From: Cotesia glomerata
Lineage: Eukaryota; Arthropoda; Insecta; Hymenoptera; Braconidae
Direction: 5' to 3'
DNA: 64,000 nucleotides
NCBI RefSeq assembly: GCF_020080835.1
Contig: NC_058161.1
Coordinates: 9,489,297 to 9,553,296, forward strand
The notes beneath the pieces were generated by a model, which searched no databases, was not told the DNA's origin, and saw only the letters and a list, made by a program, of their open reading frames with translations. This document shows positions 48,505 through 59,431 of this stretch, piece by piece; within the stretch, counting starts at the first letter, position 1, and the number at the start of each line of letters is the position of its first letter. A program made the translations under genes and the position numbers.

Positions 48505-50210
48505 ACCTGTAATTTGGAAAAAAAAAAATTTTTTTTTAGTTTTGAAAAAATACTCGTCTAGATTTTTGAATTTTCTAAACGAGTATTTTTTTCAAAAGAT
48601 CAAATAATAAATATTCGAGTTATAATTTGAAATTAAATTTTATGATTAAGTATTTTTCATTTAAAAATTTTTACAAATTTAATTACTCTTTGATTTTTAT
48701 TTATAATTTTCAGAAATCTAGACGAGTATTTTTTTTTATTTTTCACTTTTCCAATTTTTCGGCCTGAAATTCACCGAAAACCACTATTTTTTAAAAACAT
48801 GTCTTGTAATTTTTAAAAAAACAAAAATTTTCAAATTAAAAAAAAATACTCGTGTAGATTTGTCATTTTTCTGAACGAGTAACTTTTTTTTTTATTCATA
48901 ATTTTTTTCATTTGAAAAAAAAAATTTCGAAAATAAAAAATTTTTTTTTTTTCAAATTTCGAAAAAAATCAATCTTTTTGACAGAAAAAATAAAGATTTT
49001 TGAGAAAAAAAAAATTTTTTCATTCAGATAAAGAATGAAAATCGAAAAATTGCTTATAATGGTGATTTTTGCGAAAACAAAATTTGAAGCTTCGGGGCAC
49101 AAAAAAAAATCGCAGCGCTTTGAATTTTTCAGAGATTTTAGGGGACACTTTAAGGTTGGAAAATTACCGACGATATCCTTCGTTTATCCATTTTATCCAA
49201 AGTTATACCAAGTTATCCAAATATCCTTAATTATGCGAATTTTTGTCTTTTTTTCAGTCAAAGTTTTCAGTTCAAAAAAAATTTTTTCGTCAAAAGCCGT
49301 TCACAGTATCTTATAAAGAATATTGTGTAGTTTCCAAAACCCTCCTTGGATTTCATACACGATCATTATTTCTAGAGATATTGATTATCAAAGTCAAAAA
49401 GCACTTTTTTGCTTTGATTCGCGATAACTCCGCGGCAAATCATCGTACAGGCTTTCTGATTGCGTCGAATTGAATGGCATTAAATTTTTCAAAAGCGTTT
49501 TTGAATAAAACAATGGAAAAAAATTTTTGAAGCCTGTAGACTTTTTTTTAGACGAGAAAAAATTTGGAAATTTTTTTTTTTTTGTAGTTTCCTTAGGATT
49601 TCTCCGAACCCAAACATGATAAAAAATTTTCAAGGTCGTATAAGAAAACTAGACACTTGGAGCTCCAATTTGCTTTTTTTTTTTTGCTGTACGATCATTT
49701 TAATCGGAGTGACAGCTCGTTGAAAATCACCTAAACATTCAGAATCTTTTTAATATCCCTTAATTTTTGTGAATAGTGTATAAATTTATGTTATTCAAAT
49801 TTAAAAAAGTTATAAATATAAAAAAAAAAAAAAAAATACTTGTTCAGAAAAATGACAAATCTACATAAGTATTTTTTTTTAATTTGAAAATTTTGGTTTT
49901 TTTTTAAATTACAAGATATTTTTTTAAAAAATACCGTTTTTCGATGAATTTCAGGCTGAAAAATTGGAAAAGTGAAAAATAAAAAAAATACTCGTCTAGA
50001 TTTCGGAAAATTATAAATAAAAATCAAAAAGTAATTAAATTTGTAAAAATTTTTAAGAGAAAAATACTTAATCATAAAATTTAATTTCAAATTATAACTC
50101 GAATATTTATTATTTGATCTTTTGAAAAAATACTTATTTAGAAAATTCAAAAATCTAGACGAGTATTTTTTCAAAACTAAAAAAAAATTTATTTTTTCCA
50201 AATTACAGGT
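48505..50210. repeat. Inner foldback element with 410-bp arms
   Basis: The left arm 48505-48915 begins acctgtaatttggaaaaaa and contains three copies of aaatctagacgagta-type words. The right arm 49797-50210 is its inverted copy ending ccaaattacaggt, roughly 95% identical by eye. About 880 bases of AT-rich spacer lie between. This resembles a foldback or Mutator-like non-autonomous element. Open frames across it on the minus strand are low-complexity Lys/Asn/Phe and are not genes. Confidence 0.75.
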
Positions 50211-50457
50211 CTTTTTATTTCTAAAATGGCGGGTGTTGGCTAACTTCAGGGTCATATTAATTAACTATAATATTACTATAATTTTACAATAATAAAATCG
50301 TATTTCTACGATAAAAATGCCAAAGACATACTGCAATTTTACCGCGTTTATACTGATATAATTAAAGATATAATGCTTTCTACCGTAAAATGGACGGTTG
50401 TGTTTATTACTCGGTGAGTCTTATTAGGTGACTGAGTAAATAGATACGGATAGTGTC

Positions 50458-50526
50458 TCTGATAGCTCAACTTGTAGAGCCTTCGGCGCGTAACTAGGTG
50501 ATCCGGGTTCGAATCCCGGTCTGGAC
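50458..50526 (+). repeat. tRNA-like / SINE-head sequence
   Basis: It contains an A-box-like TAGCTCAACTTGTAGAGC, a perfect B box GGTTCGAATCC and a clean T stem (CCGGG / CCCGG). The acceptor stem pairs poorly, and position 33 of the anticodon loop is not T, so it is unlikely to be a working tRNA. A tRNA-derived SINE head or tRNA pseudogene within the inverted-repeat element is more likely. Confidence 0.55.
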
Positions 50527-50970
50527 AAAAAAAATGATAATAATAATAATCACAGAGAAATCCATTCATCACCCTCTTTAAAATTATTCATGATAATTTA
50601 TAATATTATAAAAAAAAATTGAAGCCATTGAAAAATAGTAGTAAAGCAGCATATTTTTGGTATTTTTCCGATAATAGAAAGTAGGGATCTTCTTTTCCGG
50701 TTTTGTTGCAATAGTGCCGCAGATATACAGTAAATATGCGATACATTTACGGTTTAAATGGTGTTTATAGACGGGAATGTTTCTATTGTGTTGCTGTAAA
50801 TATTCTGAATTTATTTCGTAATTTTTTCGTAATAATTCGACAAAAAAACTGGCTAAAATAACTGAAGTATTACGGTAAAAATATAGCATTTATATCGTAT
50901 AAATACCGAGTCTTATAACGGCATTTCCAAAACCGTGAGGGGGGTAACTTTTAACAGCTTTCACTGTATT

Positions 50971-51629
50971 ACAGATAATAATGATTTCATTTCATATCAA
51001 ATGATAAAATTTTTTATTTTGCACAAACGGTTTTTGGAAAATTTATCTTAATTTTAAATTAAAATACTAAATTAACAGTTTATTTATAAAATATCTCTTA
51101 ATGTATTAATTTATTAGAGTACAGTAATTGAACATAAAATAATATTGCATTATGCTAAAGAAATCAGTAAGAGTAAATATAAACATTTGTTTTAATTTTA
51201 TAATGTAACTTTAATAAATCAAATGACAAAAGCTTACAAAATATTGACTATATAGTTTACTTAGAAGAAGCTAATTGACCAATCGATTAATCAATTTATT
51301 TTTCATATGCAAAATAATTATACAAACAGCAAAGTCTGCAGTATGATAATGAGGTCAATTGTGCGGTAGAGGTGGGCATCGCGTAGGTGGAAGTGTATAT
51401 ACAAAATGTGGTAATCAGGTGGCTATCCTATACCACAAACTACCGCAGGGGTAGTATATCGGCAAGGGTAGAATATAACATGTCACGTTTCATCAGTAGT
51501 AGTAAGGTGCATAGTTCTGCCGCCACCTGCTCGTGAATGTCATTCGGCCTTTAATCAAACGACATCAATCAACGAAATCTCTTGCATTAAATAATCTTAA
51601 TTTATAATATAATTACAATAATATTCATA
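50971..51629. other. Intergenic upstream of the TMEM145-like gene
   Basis: Bases 51340-51560 are GC-richer (tgcggtagaggtgggcatcg, ctgccgccacctgctcgtg) and look like the promoter and 5' UTR of the next gene. The rest is AT-rich. Confidence 0.45.
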
Positions 51630-52466
51630 ATGAACGTAATTATTAGTAATATTGTACTTTTACTTATCTTCTCTACAACACACGTCAAATCGAAAATTCT
51701 TCGCGGAGAACTCGTTACAAATCAAGTAAATAAATAACATATTCACGAGCTAACGTATTATCATACAATGCTTATTGATTTCTATTGTACACTATATTAT
51801 TTTATTTCAAAACTGTTAAAGCTTCTATTATCAAACTGTACTTATTCAGTTACTTATTTTTAACTATTTGATAAATAAAATTATACTTACTCGGTTTTTT
51901 TTTTTTTCCAGAATTGGGCGTTTTTAGCTAGATTCTGTTTTCTGACTGAAAAAGGAAAGTTCCACTATGACTTCGTCGTTAAAGAAAACTCGAATGAAAC
52001 TTCCAACGTGAACTTGTTGCTTTATTATGACGCGCCAAATCAGTGGCCCAGTGTTTACCCATCAGACAAAACATGCGAGCAAAAAAAATCTATTTTAAGT
52101 CTTGATCACGGGCAAATAGTACCACTATCAGCTAGTCTCGCAAGAATATCAGGTTGCGAACAACTTGACGACCCATGGGCTAAATTGCGTTGTACAAGTT
52201 ACCGTGAATTCAGATCATCGAGACCACGCTGGTGGTTCATCGTTTTAGCAGACTGCTCGTCGAAAAGTGGACTCAATGTTTCGTATGACATGAGTCTGAC
52301 GAACGGTGAACCGGGCAGTTTCTGGAGAGAACACTTTTCTGCTGATGAATTCTGTAAGTGATTGCCAATTAGTGCATCAACTATGAGTTTCTATAATATA
52401 ATAAATATTTGAATTGATATTTCTAGGGTTACTACCGCTTTTAATAGGAGCAGGAAGCGCTTACGT
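51630..52466 (+). CDS. TMEM145: TMEM145/GPR180-like membrane protein, N-terminal part (cut by assembly gap)
   Basis: Exons are 51630-51725, 51912-52353 and 52427-52466, where the gap begins. About 193 codons are visible. A signal peptide (MNVIISNIVLLLIFSTTHVK) precedes the extracellular domain typical of TMEM145 and GPR180: NWAFLARFCFLTEKGKF, LLYYDAPNQWPSVYPSD, RPRWWFIVLADC, SLTNGEPGSFWREHFSADEF and then PLLIG. In the family, seven membrane helices (GpcrRhopsn4 domain) would follow; they fall in the gap and are missing from this window. The function is poorly known. Confidence 0.75.
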
Positions 52467-52566
52467 NNNNNNNNNNNNNNNNNNNNNNNNNNNNNNNNNN
52501 NNNNNNNNNNNNNNNNNNNNNNNNNNNNNNNNNNNNNNNNNNNNNNNNNNNNNNNNNNNNNNNNNN
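52467..52566. other. Assembly gap (100 N)
   Basis: Exactly 100 N, the usual placeholder for a gap of unknown size. It cuts two genes that converge on it, and both lack their C-terminal halves, so the real missing sequence must be well over 100 bases, unless the join is wrong. Confidence 0.95.
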
Positions 52567-53745
52567 TCTAATACCATTGTAGGTATACTCAAATTATCAG
52601 CATCACGTTCCCATAATAATTCGTAAGATCTTTCTCTAACATATCCAGGAATTTCAATGGTTTTTAGCCCTGGATATTTAACCGACGGCGGAGGTGCTGG
52701 TGCATCATCAGCACTTAACTTTTTAGAACGTTCTAAAGTTGTTACAAAACAAGTTCGAACTTTAATGTCTTCAATAACCCGCTCTGTAAGTTCCACTTCA
52801 GGTATGGCTTCTTTCATATCATTTTTGATACTCCTAAAAATAAATGTTTGATAATGTGCTCAATTTTAATCCATGTATATTAGTTTAGAAAATATTTACT
52901 CATGAATAGCTTCAGAAGCCAGAGGTAGACTTTGCCAAGCTTTAAGAACAGGAACTCCTTTATAAATAGGAATGAGAGTCGCATCTTGATATCCTACGTC
53001 AAGTACAAGAGCTGTGTCCCATCCCAAGGTGCTAATTGTCACTAAATGTGTAGGTAAAATCATCAGCGAACCAATTTCAAAGTGCCTAAATAGTACTTTA
53101 GCCATTGTATCACGAAATTTTGACGGTGTCAGCAATGATTCCAGAACTAATACTTTCACATCTTTTGGAGTTATCACTACATGCCTAAATTAATAAAATA
53201 GTTGATTTATTTATTTATTAATTACTTAATTGTTATCAAAATCATAAATTACCTGAAAAATATGACGTGAAAAAATTCAACAAGCAGTTGATATAAATCG
53301 TCAGTGTCAATATATTTATAAATTTTTCGCATCTGCTTTGTATCAGGACATTTAACCTCTGTCCGTACGATACCTCGTGGTGTTCCTTCGCCAGCATATC
53401 CAAATCTGTAAATAAATTTAATTACTATAAAATTGTTATTAAGTTTAATGAAATAATATAAAAGTAGAAAGAGTAAAAGTAGTTGGCAAAGAATTTTAAT
53501 CTGTACTCCATAAGTAAATATTTGAAACAAATAATATATAAACAAAAAACTGTCAATTAACTGTTGTATCCACTATCACTTATTTTCGACAATGTTTTTC
53601 TAATAATTAATGATTTGTTTAAGCAAATCACTGTTAAATTATTTCTTAGTTGTCAAAATACATACTTCGTATAGGCTGATCCAATATCCAATACAACAAC
53701 TTGTTTTTCTGAAGTGTAACGGATGCCTTCATAAGGTCGAGACAT
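52567..53745 (-). CDS. ACTR10: Actin-related protein 10, N-terminal part (cut by assembly gap)
   Basis: Arp10/Arp11 is a pointed-end subunit of dynactin, the dynein activator. Exons, 5' to 3': 53745-53666, 53405-53253, 53184-52900 and 52833-52567 (reaching the gap); about 261 codons are visible of the about 400 expected. The actin-fold blocks are clear: VVVLDIGSAYTKFGYAGEG at residues 17-35, VVITPKDVKVLVLESLLTP, LGWDTALVLDVGYQDATLIP. It also has YKGVPVLKAWQSLPLASEAIHE. The C-terminal third lies in or beyond the gap. No frame breaks are seen. Confidence 0.9.
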
Positions 53746-54036
53746 TTTCATTTATTTTATCCACTACTATAAAATATTTAAATATTGAGTTAAAAATTAT
53801 TTAAGAAATTATAAAAAAGTTTTTAGATTAATTTGACAGGTCTGACGTAAATACACATACATACACACACTAGAGAGTGACCATCTTTAATTGTCCTTAA
53901 AAAATATGAACTAGTGTCACCTGCCGAGAAAATATATGCAATAAATATATTTAGTAATGTTTACATCAAATTATTTATTTATTTACATTGAGTGCCGGAT
54001 TATTAAATAATTATTGATAATTAATATTTATAAATA
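53746..54036. promoter_or_regulatory. Shared divergent promoter of ACTR10 and INTS15
   Basis: Only 291 bases separate the two start codons on opposite strands, so a bidirectional promoter is likely. The sequence holds a cacatacatacacacac run near 53850 and no obvious TATA box. Confidence 0.5.
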
Positions 54037-55418
54037 ATGAATTACTCCGCGTATCCGCAAACAAATTCGTCAATACCAGACTCAGATATAAAATATTACT
54101 TAAGAAAGCTCGATTTTCCAGCATGTGCCAAAGAAGCACTTGTAGCCATAGGTGAGGTTATAATTTCTTAAAAAAAAAACAATTATTCTTAATTATTAGT
54201 AATTATAAATTTATTGTTAAACATAAAATTTCATTTGTTATAGCGGACTTATCGCGAATGACTGGATCGACAGTAAGGCAGCAAATCCATTTGCAAACAG
54301 ATTTAATGATCGAATTTGTATTCGGTGAAGTGGATAAACTCAAGCAACAGAAGAAGCCTGAGAGTCTTCAGGAGTTTCAATTGATCGAAGTACTAAGCGA
54401 CTTTTTTCGTGACCCGGATCGCAGTCCAGCAGTACGTAATGCTGTATTTTTATTTTTATTCCCCGGTGAGTGCCCTAGGTATGAGATACTGGGTAACTTA
54501 GTGTCGTTGTCAATATCAACGCAAAACCGGCAAGTGCTGGATTCCACGGGAATGTGGATGCAACAATTAGGATCAACTTCTGCGCAGAGTGTTGACTTGG
54601 CAAAGCATATTCTCAATGATTTTTTTGTTTTTTCACCGAATTCAATAGACAAATTAAAACAATTGCCAGTATTGGTGCCTTATTTTACGGCAAATTTATT
54701 GACAGCGATAGGTGAAGTTTATAAATTTCTAGACCCGCCGAATGAGTTGTTGAAGTTGGTGGGTGACTGGATTGATGATAATCCAGGGTTGTTGACTACT
54801 TCTTTGATGGATAATCCTGCTTTGCCGTCTGGTGGAATACCTATGACTCCAATTACTCCTATCGCTGGTTTATTTAGGTATTTACTCTAAATTTAAATGG
54901 CATAAGTCAATAATTTAATAAATTAACTAAATTAATTTTTATATTTAAGGTGGTGTATATTAAACCCAGCACGTAAAGAAGATGATATCGACAAAAATAC
55001 AATAGACGAGCGTAAGAAATTATATTCTAAAATCCAGCAATTACTTATGGATGCAGTTTTGCGGTTAAAAGATAACAGTGGTAACAAACATGCGATTTCT
55101 GCTCAACACTTGGCACAAACAACGCGTACGTTGACATCGTTGTCGGAACAGTCGGGTCCAAGTGTTTTGAAAGTCAACTGTGATTTAGCTATGGAGCGAT
55201 TAGCGCAAGCTGTCAGTACAGCTTTGTCTGTCAATTGTATTTACGGAAACAAACGTAAGTAAATTTAAATTATCAATAAAATATAATTTACTAATTAATT
55301 AATATACTTTTACTGATTAACAGAAGAATTGTTGGCTTTACTGCAACCACTTGCGTGTCGACACTTTTTAATCGAATGGACATTAATGACTTATGGTTCA
55401 AAAGTTCCGGTTGTATAA
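54037..55418 (+). CDS. INTS15: Integrator complex subunit 15 homologue (C7orf26)
   Basis: INTS15 (human C7orf26) joins the INTS10/13/14 module of the Integrator complex, which processes snRNA 3' ends and terminates promoter-proximal RNA polymerase II. Exons are 54037-54151, 54244-54877, 54950-55254 and 55324-55418 (1149 nt, 382 aa), with good splice sites and phase. Matching features are the N-terminal IKYYLRKLDFPACAKEAL, LQTDLMIEFVFGEVDKL, LQEFQLIEVLSDFF, the all-helical middle and LFRWCILNPARK. The shorter C-terminus lacks the proline-rich tail of the human protein. The stop is only 91 bases from the stop of RRP7A on the other strand. Confidence 0.85.
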
Positions 55419-55509
55419 AATTTAAAAAAATGATATTAATAATAAATGATGTACAAAGTTAATGTTTTTTATATAAAATATTTATTATTAATAAATATAA
55501 AATTGTTTT
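55419..55509. terminator. Overlapping 3' ends of INTS15 and RRP7A
   Basis: AATAAA on the plus strand at 55441-55446 serves INTS15. The reverse signal (TTTATT, 55481-55486) would serve RRP7A on the minus strand. The two transcripts probably overlap at their 3' ends. Confidence 0.5.
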
Positions 55510-55958
55510 TTATCCAAATGGTTTAAATATTCTTTGAGATTTAAGTTGTTTGACTTTTTGTTTGTCTAACTCAAATTTCTTTCTCATCTCCTCCAGTTCT
55601 AAAAAAAAGAAATATAATAAATTATTAAATTTACTAATTAAAATTGCTAACATTTAAAAATATATATACTTACGTTGTTTTTTAGCTTCTCGTATTTGGA
55701 ATTGGTAAAAGTTAACTAATTTCTTCTCCTTTTGCAGTTTCTTTTTTTTCTCTTCTATCGTCGACTCCTTTCTTTGAGGTGCAAATTGTCCACGTTTCTT
55801 TTTACTCGAAACTTTTATAAAACCATCTTCGTCTACTTCTTCTTCATTTTCTTCAGCCGTTACTATTTTATCATACGCAACCATATACTTTTCAATTGAT
55901 TCCTTAACTTCTTTTTCGTTTAATATCATGCCGGAATTATATTCTTTACTCCATTCTG

Positions 55959-55992
<34 letters not shown>

Positions 55993-57081
55993 TATTTATT
56001 GTAATATGTATTGACTATATAACATTATCTCGTGATTCCGGTTTTCACGGTCTATTTTTATACACTGAAAAAATAAAAAAAGTGCCATTTGACAGCCTTA
56101 ATGGAAATAGATTTCCTATTCTGATAAAATCATAATACTAATGATTTAAATACTCCAATCACTCTTACAGATTTTCTTTCAGAGATTAGTGGAACAACAA
56201 ATTTCACATTAGGCATAGTGAAATGGGACGTAACTTTTTGTCTATACATACATTATAATACTCAAATTAAAGCTTTTTAAAGAACTTTAAAATGCAAAAC
56301 TTACAGAAATTCGATATGTTATCACATTTAAAAATAATTCAAGAAAGAAAGTAAAAAAATATCAATCATAATTATTTTGAAAATTTAAAAATCTTGTCAT
56401 TTCTGAACTACTTGACCGATTAAGCTCTTCTTTGAACTTGACCTTCACTTTTGCTAATATATATATATAAAAACTTTTGAACCATATGTATTTTTTGAAC
56501 TAGCTCAACAAGCTAAGTCAGAAATAGAAAAATTATTTAGAGGTTCCGTCATGAAGACAAATGCAATATCTAATTTTTTATGAAATTTATTACAAACAGT
56601 AAAAGAATATCTTACTTTTTATCCCAAATAAACCAGGAGCCTCATTTGAATTTAATATAATCACAAAATCCTTCGGTAAAGAGATTGCCTGCTGTAATTC
56701 CGATTCTTTTGAAAAAACTACATAAGCAGTTTTATAACCTTTTTTGGTGCTTGCTACACGAGCAGCGAGTTTCACCGATTTAACATGTCCACAGTGCCTA
56801 GAAAATGCTGCTCTCAGGGAAGACACAGTTGTGTAAGGTGGTAGATTTAGTACAAATAAAGTACGGCCTCGTGGAAATTCTGGCTCTTGTTTTTGTATTT
56901 TATGTTCTTTTAAAAACAATTGATGTTTATCCGAATTCGTTAGCTCATACTTTAACCACACAGCTGACAAAAAAAAAACATGTTTATCTGATAAAAATCA
57001 ATAATTTAATAATTATTAGTAAAAAAATATAATAAAAAACTTACTGCGGTAATCTCCAGTGCTTTTTTCTTTCGTAACCAT
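55510..57081 (-). CDS. RRP7A: Ribosomal RNA-processing protein 7 homologue
   Basis: RRP7 is a small-subunit processome factor needed for early 18S rRNA processing. Exons, 5' to 3': 57081-57045, 56963-56616, 55955-55674, 55598-55510 (756 nt, 251 aa). It starts MVTKEKSTGDYR. An RRM-like domain follows, with GRTLFVLNLPPYTTVSSLRAAFS and TAYVVFSKESELQQAIS (residues about 40-120). The C-terminal Rrp7 domain has DEDGFIKVSSKKKRGQFAP, long Lys/Glu helices (VNFYQFQIREAKKQ) and the ending KSQRIFKPFG, close to the family's RxxRKFRPY end. Length fits. The 660-bp intron (55956-56615) has a poly-A run at its upper end. Confidence 0.93.
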
Positions 57082-57915
57082 GTTTTATTTTAAAATAACA
57101 ATATTAATGGAAAATTAACCATCAAGACCAAAAAGCATGCTTTAGCTTTTCTGATGTTCATCTCATTAATAACCTTAAATACATTTTTTTCTATAGTTTG
57201 GTGGGGGGTCATCTGAGTGATCCGAACGGAAATATAGCCAATGTAATAATTGTAAAGGAATTCAAAAGGTAACTTGCTTTCTAACAAGTTATATACATTT
57301 AACACTTCATATATAACACTAAATATAGGTCAAATAATAGTAAATCCTATGTAATGAAATACACACACTAAAACATTTAAATACCATATTTGTGAAAAAA
57401 TTTAACTGTAAGCAATGAAACTTTACAAAACAACGACTTGATCTGTCTTCTAAATCATAAGTAAGACATTAGCTGTCGGTAAGGTAAGTTTTTTTATTTT
57501 GTTAGATAACTGGCGGTAGAGTAAATTCAAATTATATATATATAGTTATAAATTTAAACACAACCTTTTATTACTAAATAAGAATAATTCTTGTTGAAAA
57601 TATTTATTTTTTTTATTTATTACAATATGTAAGGATTGATTATTGAAATATAACAACTAATCGTTTATTTAATTGATATAAATAAATGACATAATGGTCT
57701 AAGTTTGAAATAAATAAAAATTTATTAATATAATTTAAATTTAATAATTCTATGAAGAGCGGTTTATAGTTGATTTTCAAACGTGTTTTTCTCATGTATG
57801 TGATAAAATTTCGAAAAAAAACGCTTCGTGTTTAACCGATAGAAAAGACATTTAATAAAAATTTATAAGAGGAGTTGCGCCTTCGGGCTTGATCGCTCCA
57901 ACTCGTGAAAATTCG
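57082..57915. other. Intergenic upstream of RRP7A, before the LTR
   Basis: AT-rich. A small GC-rich hairpin (ggagttgcgccttcgg, ccaactc) at 57871-57903 lies just before the LTR and may belong to it or to another repeat. The frame at 57090-57305 has no family features. Confidence 0.4.
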
Positions 57916-58812
57916 TGTCACACCATGGCTGTCGCTCATGCGCGCTTTGGTTAGCGGGAGAGAAGCCGGTTCACGTGGCCGGCGGCAAGCAGTTGTGCTT
58001 GGACGCTTGTACTAGTACGACTACTCTGTGTCAATCGTTTTCTGATTTATCACTATAATACGCATTTACTTTAACACTTAAAATATTCATTAAATATTAT
58101 TAATTTCATTAACTTCAATTACCAATTAAATTCTCAAATCATTAAAAATCATTAGTAACTGTTCAGTGAATTAAATAAATCAAAATTGATAAGTGACGCC
58201 ACGCGGTTATTACGCGCCATTTTAACAAAGGATTGCATCAGCCACGCGGCTTTAGTCATTCCATAGTTAACACGCAATATTTGTAATAAATTATATTAAA
58301 TTCATTGCTAAATATTTAATCATCATTCTATCGAATCAAATTTCATCAACTATTCGATTCTGATATCGAATTATCTAATTAGTTCCTACACTAATAATTC
58401 TAATCAATCAATCGGTCTCTGCACTGACATTTTACGTCAATTAATTAGTATTTCACTATTAAGTGACTCTAGCTAGCTTAAAAGCTAGCGTCAATTCATT
58501 AATTCTGAATTAATACCATTTGCTTTTCTAAAGCGGTTGAGCTCACCTCGTTTGTGTTGTTTGCGACGGCAATTTACACATATTCTTTTATTCGCACTAC
58601 ACGCTTTGCGTTCTTACTTGTACATTTTTTCATTCGAGGAGGTTTTTTCTCAGTCCAACTGAGTTTTCCTCCTCTGGGGATAAATAAATCTTTATTTTAT
58701 TCCCCAACAAATCGACGCATAATTTATTTAATATCCTAATCCCAAATTAATCATAATTTTTAAAACAATTACGGAAACTATCCTAAGTGGATAGTTTTCG
58801 ACAAAAAAAACA
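57916..58812 (+). repeat. 5' LTR of the BEL/Pao element (inferred borders)
   Basis: It starts TGTCACACCATGG, a common BEL-type LTR start, and ends ...AACA at 58812, two bases before the TGG of a primer-binding site. There is a short palindrome aactatcc..ggatagtt near the end. With no 3' LTR in view, the borders rest on the TG...CA rule. Confidence 0.55.
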
Positions 58813-58814
58813 TT

Positions 58815-58832
58815 TGGTGCCTCCTGTGAGGT
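58815..58832 (+). other. Primer-binding site
   Basis: TGGTGCCTCCTGTGAGGT directly after the LTR begins with TGG, as needed to pair with a tRNA 3' CCA end. I did not match a specific tRNA. Confidence 0.5.
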
Positions 58833-59431
58833 TTGAAGTGCACACGAACCCTGATTTGCGAAGACGAGCAAGACGATCCAAGGATCCAATCACTACACCA
58901 CCCAGCTGCTGCCAGCATCGTTGGACTTCAATACATATGAGATAAGTTTTTGAATTATTAAAATTTATATAATACTAACTATTATATTATTTTATCACTT
59001 GATAATATATTCAACTTATTCATTTGTAATTTTAATTAATTGTCTAAGTTTGACTGACGGATTGGTTGTCACTAGGCAATCAATTTATCAATCGAATAGT
59101 GCAATTGGTTATCATTGAAATATTTACGTATGTTATTATTCTTATTATTTACGTATAATTTAATTTAATTAATTATCTAAAAATTGACAATTAATTGGTC
59201 ATTGTATGGTGACTAGTTACTGTTCGACAGAATAATTAATTATTAATTAATCTCTATCTTCATTATTAATTCTCAAATTATTTATTATTAATCATAATTA
59301 AGTGTTTAAGTCGTTTCTTAGATAAATTGATCACCACAAGTAATCTATTTATTATAGAAATAAGACAATTAATTATCAATTGATATTTATCACGATTATT
59401 ATTATTGTTATTTTTATAAATTTATCACAAA
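58833..59431 (+). other. Leader between primer-binding site and gag
   Basis: About 600 bases of AT-rich untranslated leader. The first 60 bases are GC-richer (gacgagcaagacgatccaag, cagctgctgccagcatcg). It may contain packaging signals, but none can be assigned. Confidence 0.45.

Larger units (their letters stand above)
48193..50970. mobile_element. Nested long inverted-repeat element (2.78 kb)
   Basis: The outermost ends match perfectly over 28 bases: AATACAGTGAAAGCTGTT, AAAAGTTACC at 48193-48220, and the inverse at 50943-50970. Behind them the two sides stay recognisably inverted for about 250-300 bases (e.g. ttttggccagtttttttac on the left versus its inverse near 50845). Inside lies a second inverted pair with arms of about 410 bases (48505-48915 and 49797-50210). 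TA at the borders would fit Tc1/mariner-type insertion. No transposase frame is seen. A tRNA-like segment sits in the right half. Confidence 0.7.

Noticed and set aside
49791..50255. 154-codon minus-strand frame
   Set aside because: Low-complexity Lys/Asn/Phe translation of the AT-rich arm of the inverted repeat.
50458..50526. Functional tRNA gene
   Set aside because: The acceptor stem has at least two mismatches and position 33 is not T, so it is called tRNA-like only.
50348..50572. Minus-strand frame containing CPDRDSNPDHLV
   Set aside because: It is the reverse translation of the tRNA-like B box; such peptides are common artefacts of SINEs.
58554..58739. Short hydrophobic frame in the LTR
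   Set aside because: Lies wholly within the LTR and has no known counterpart.
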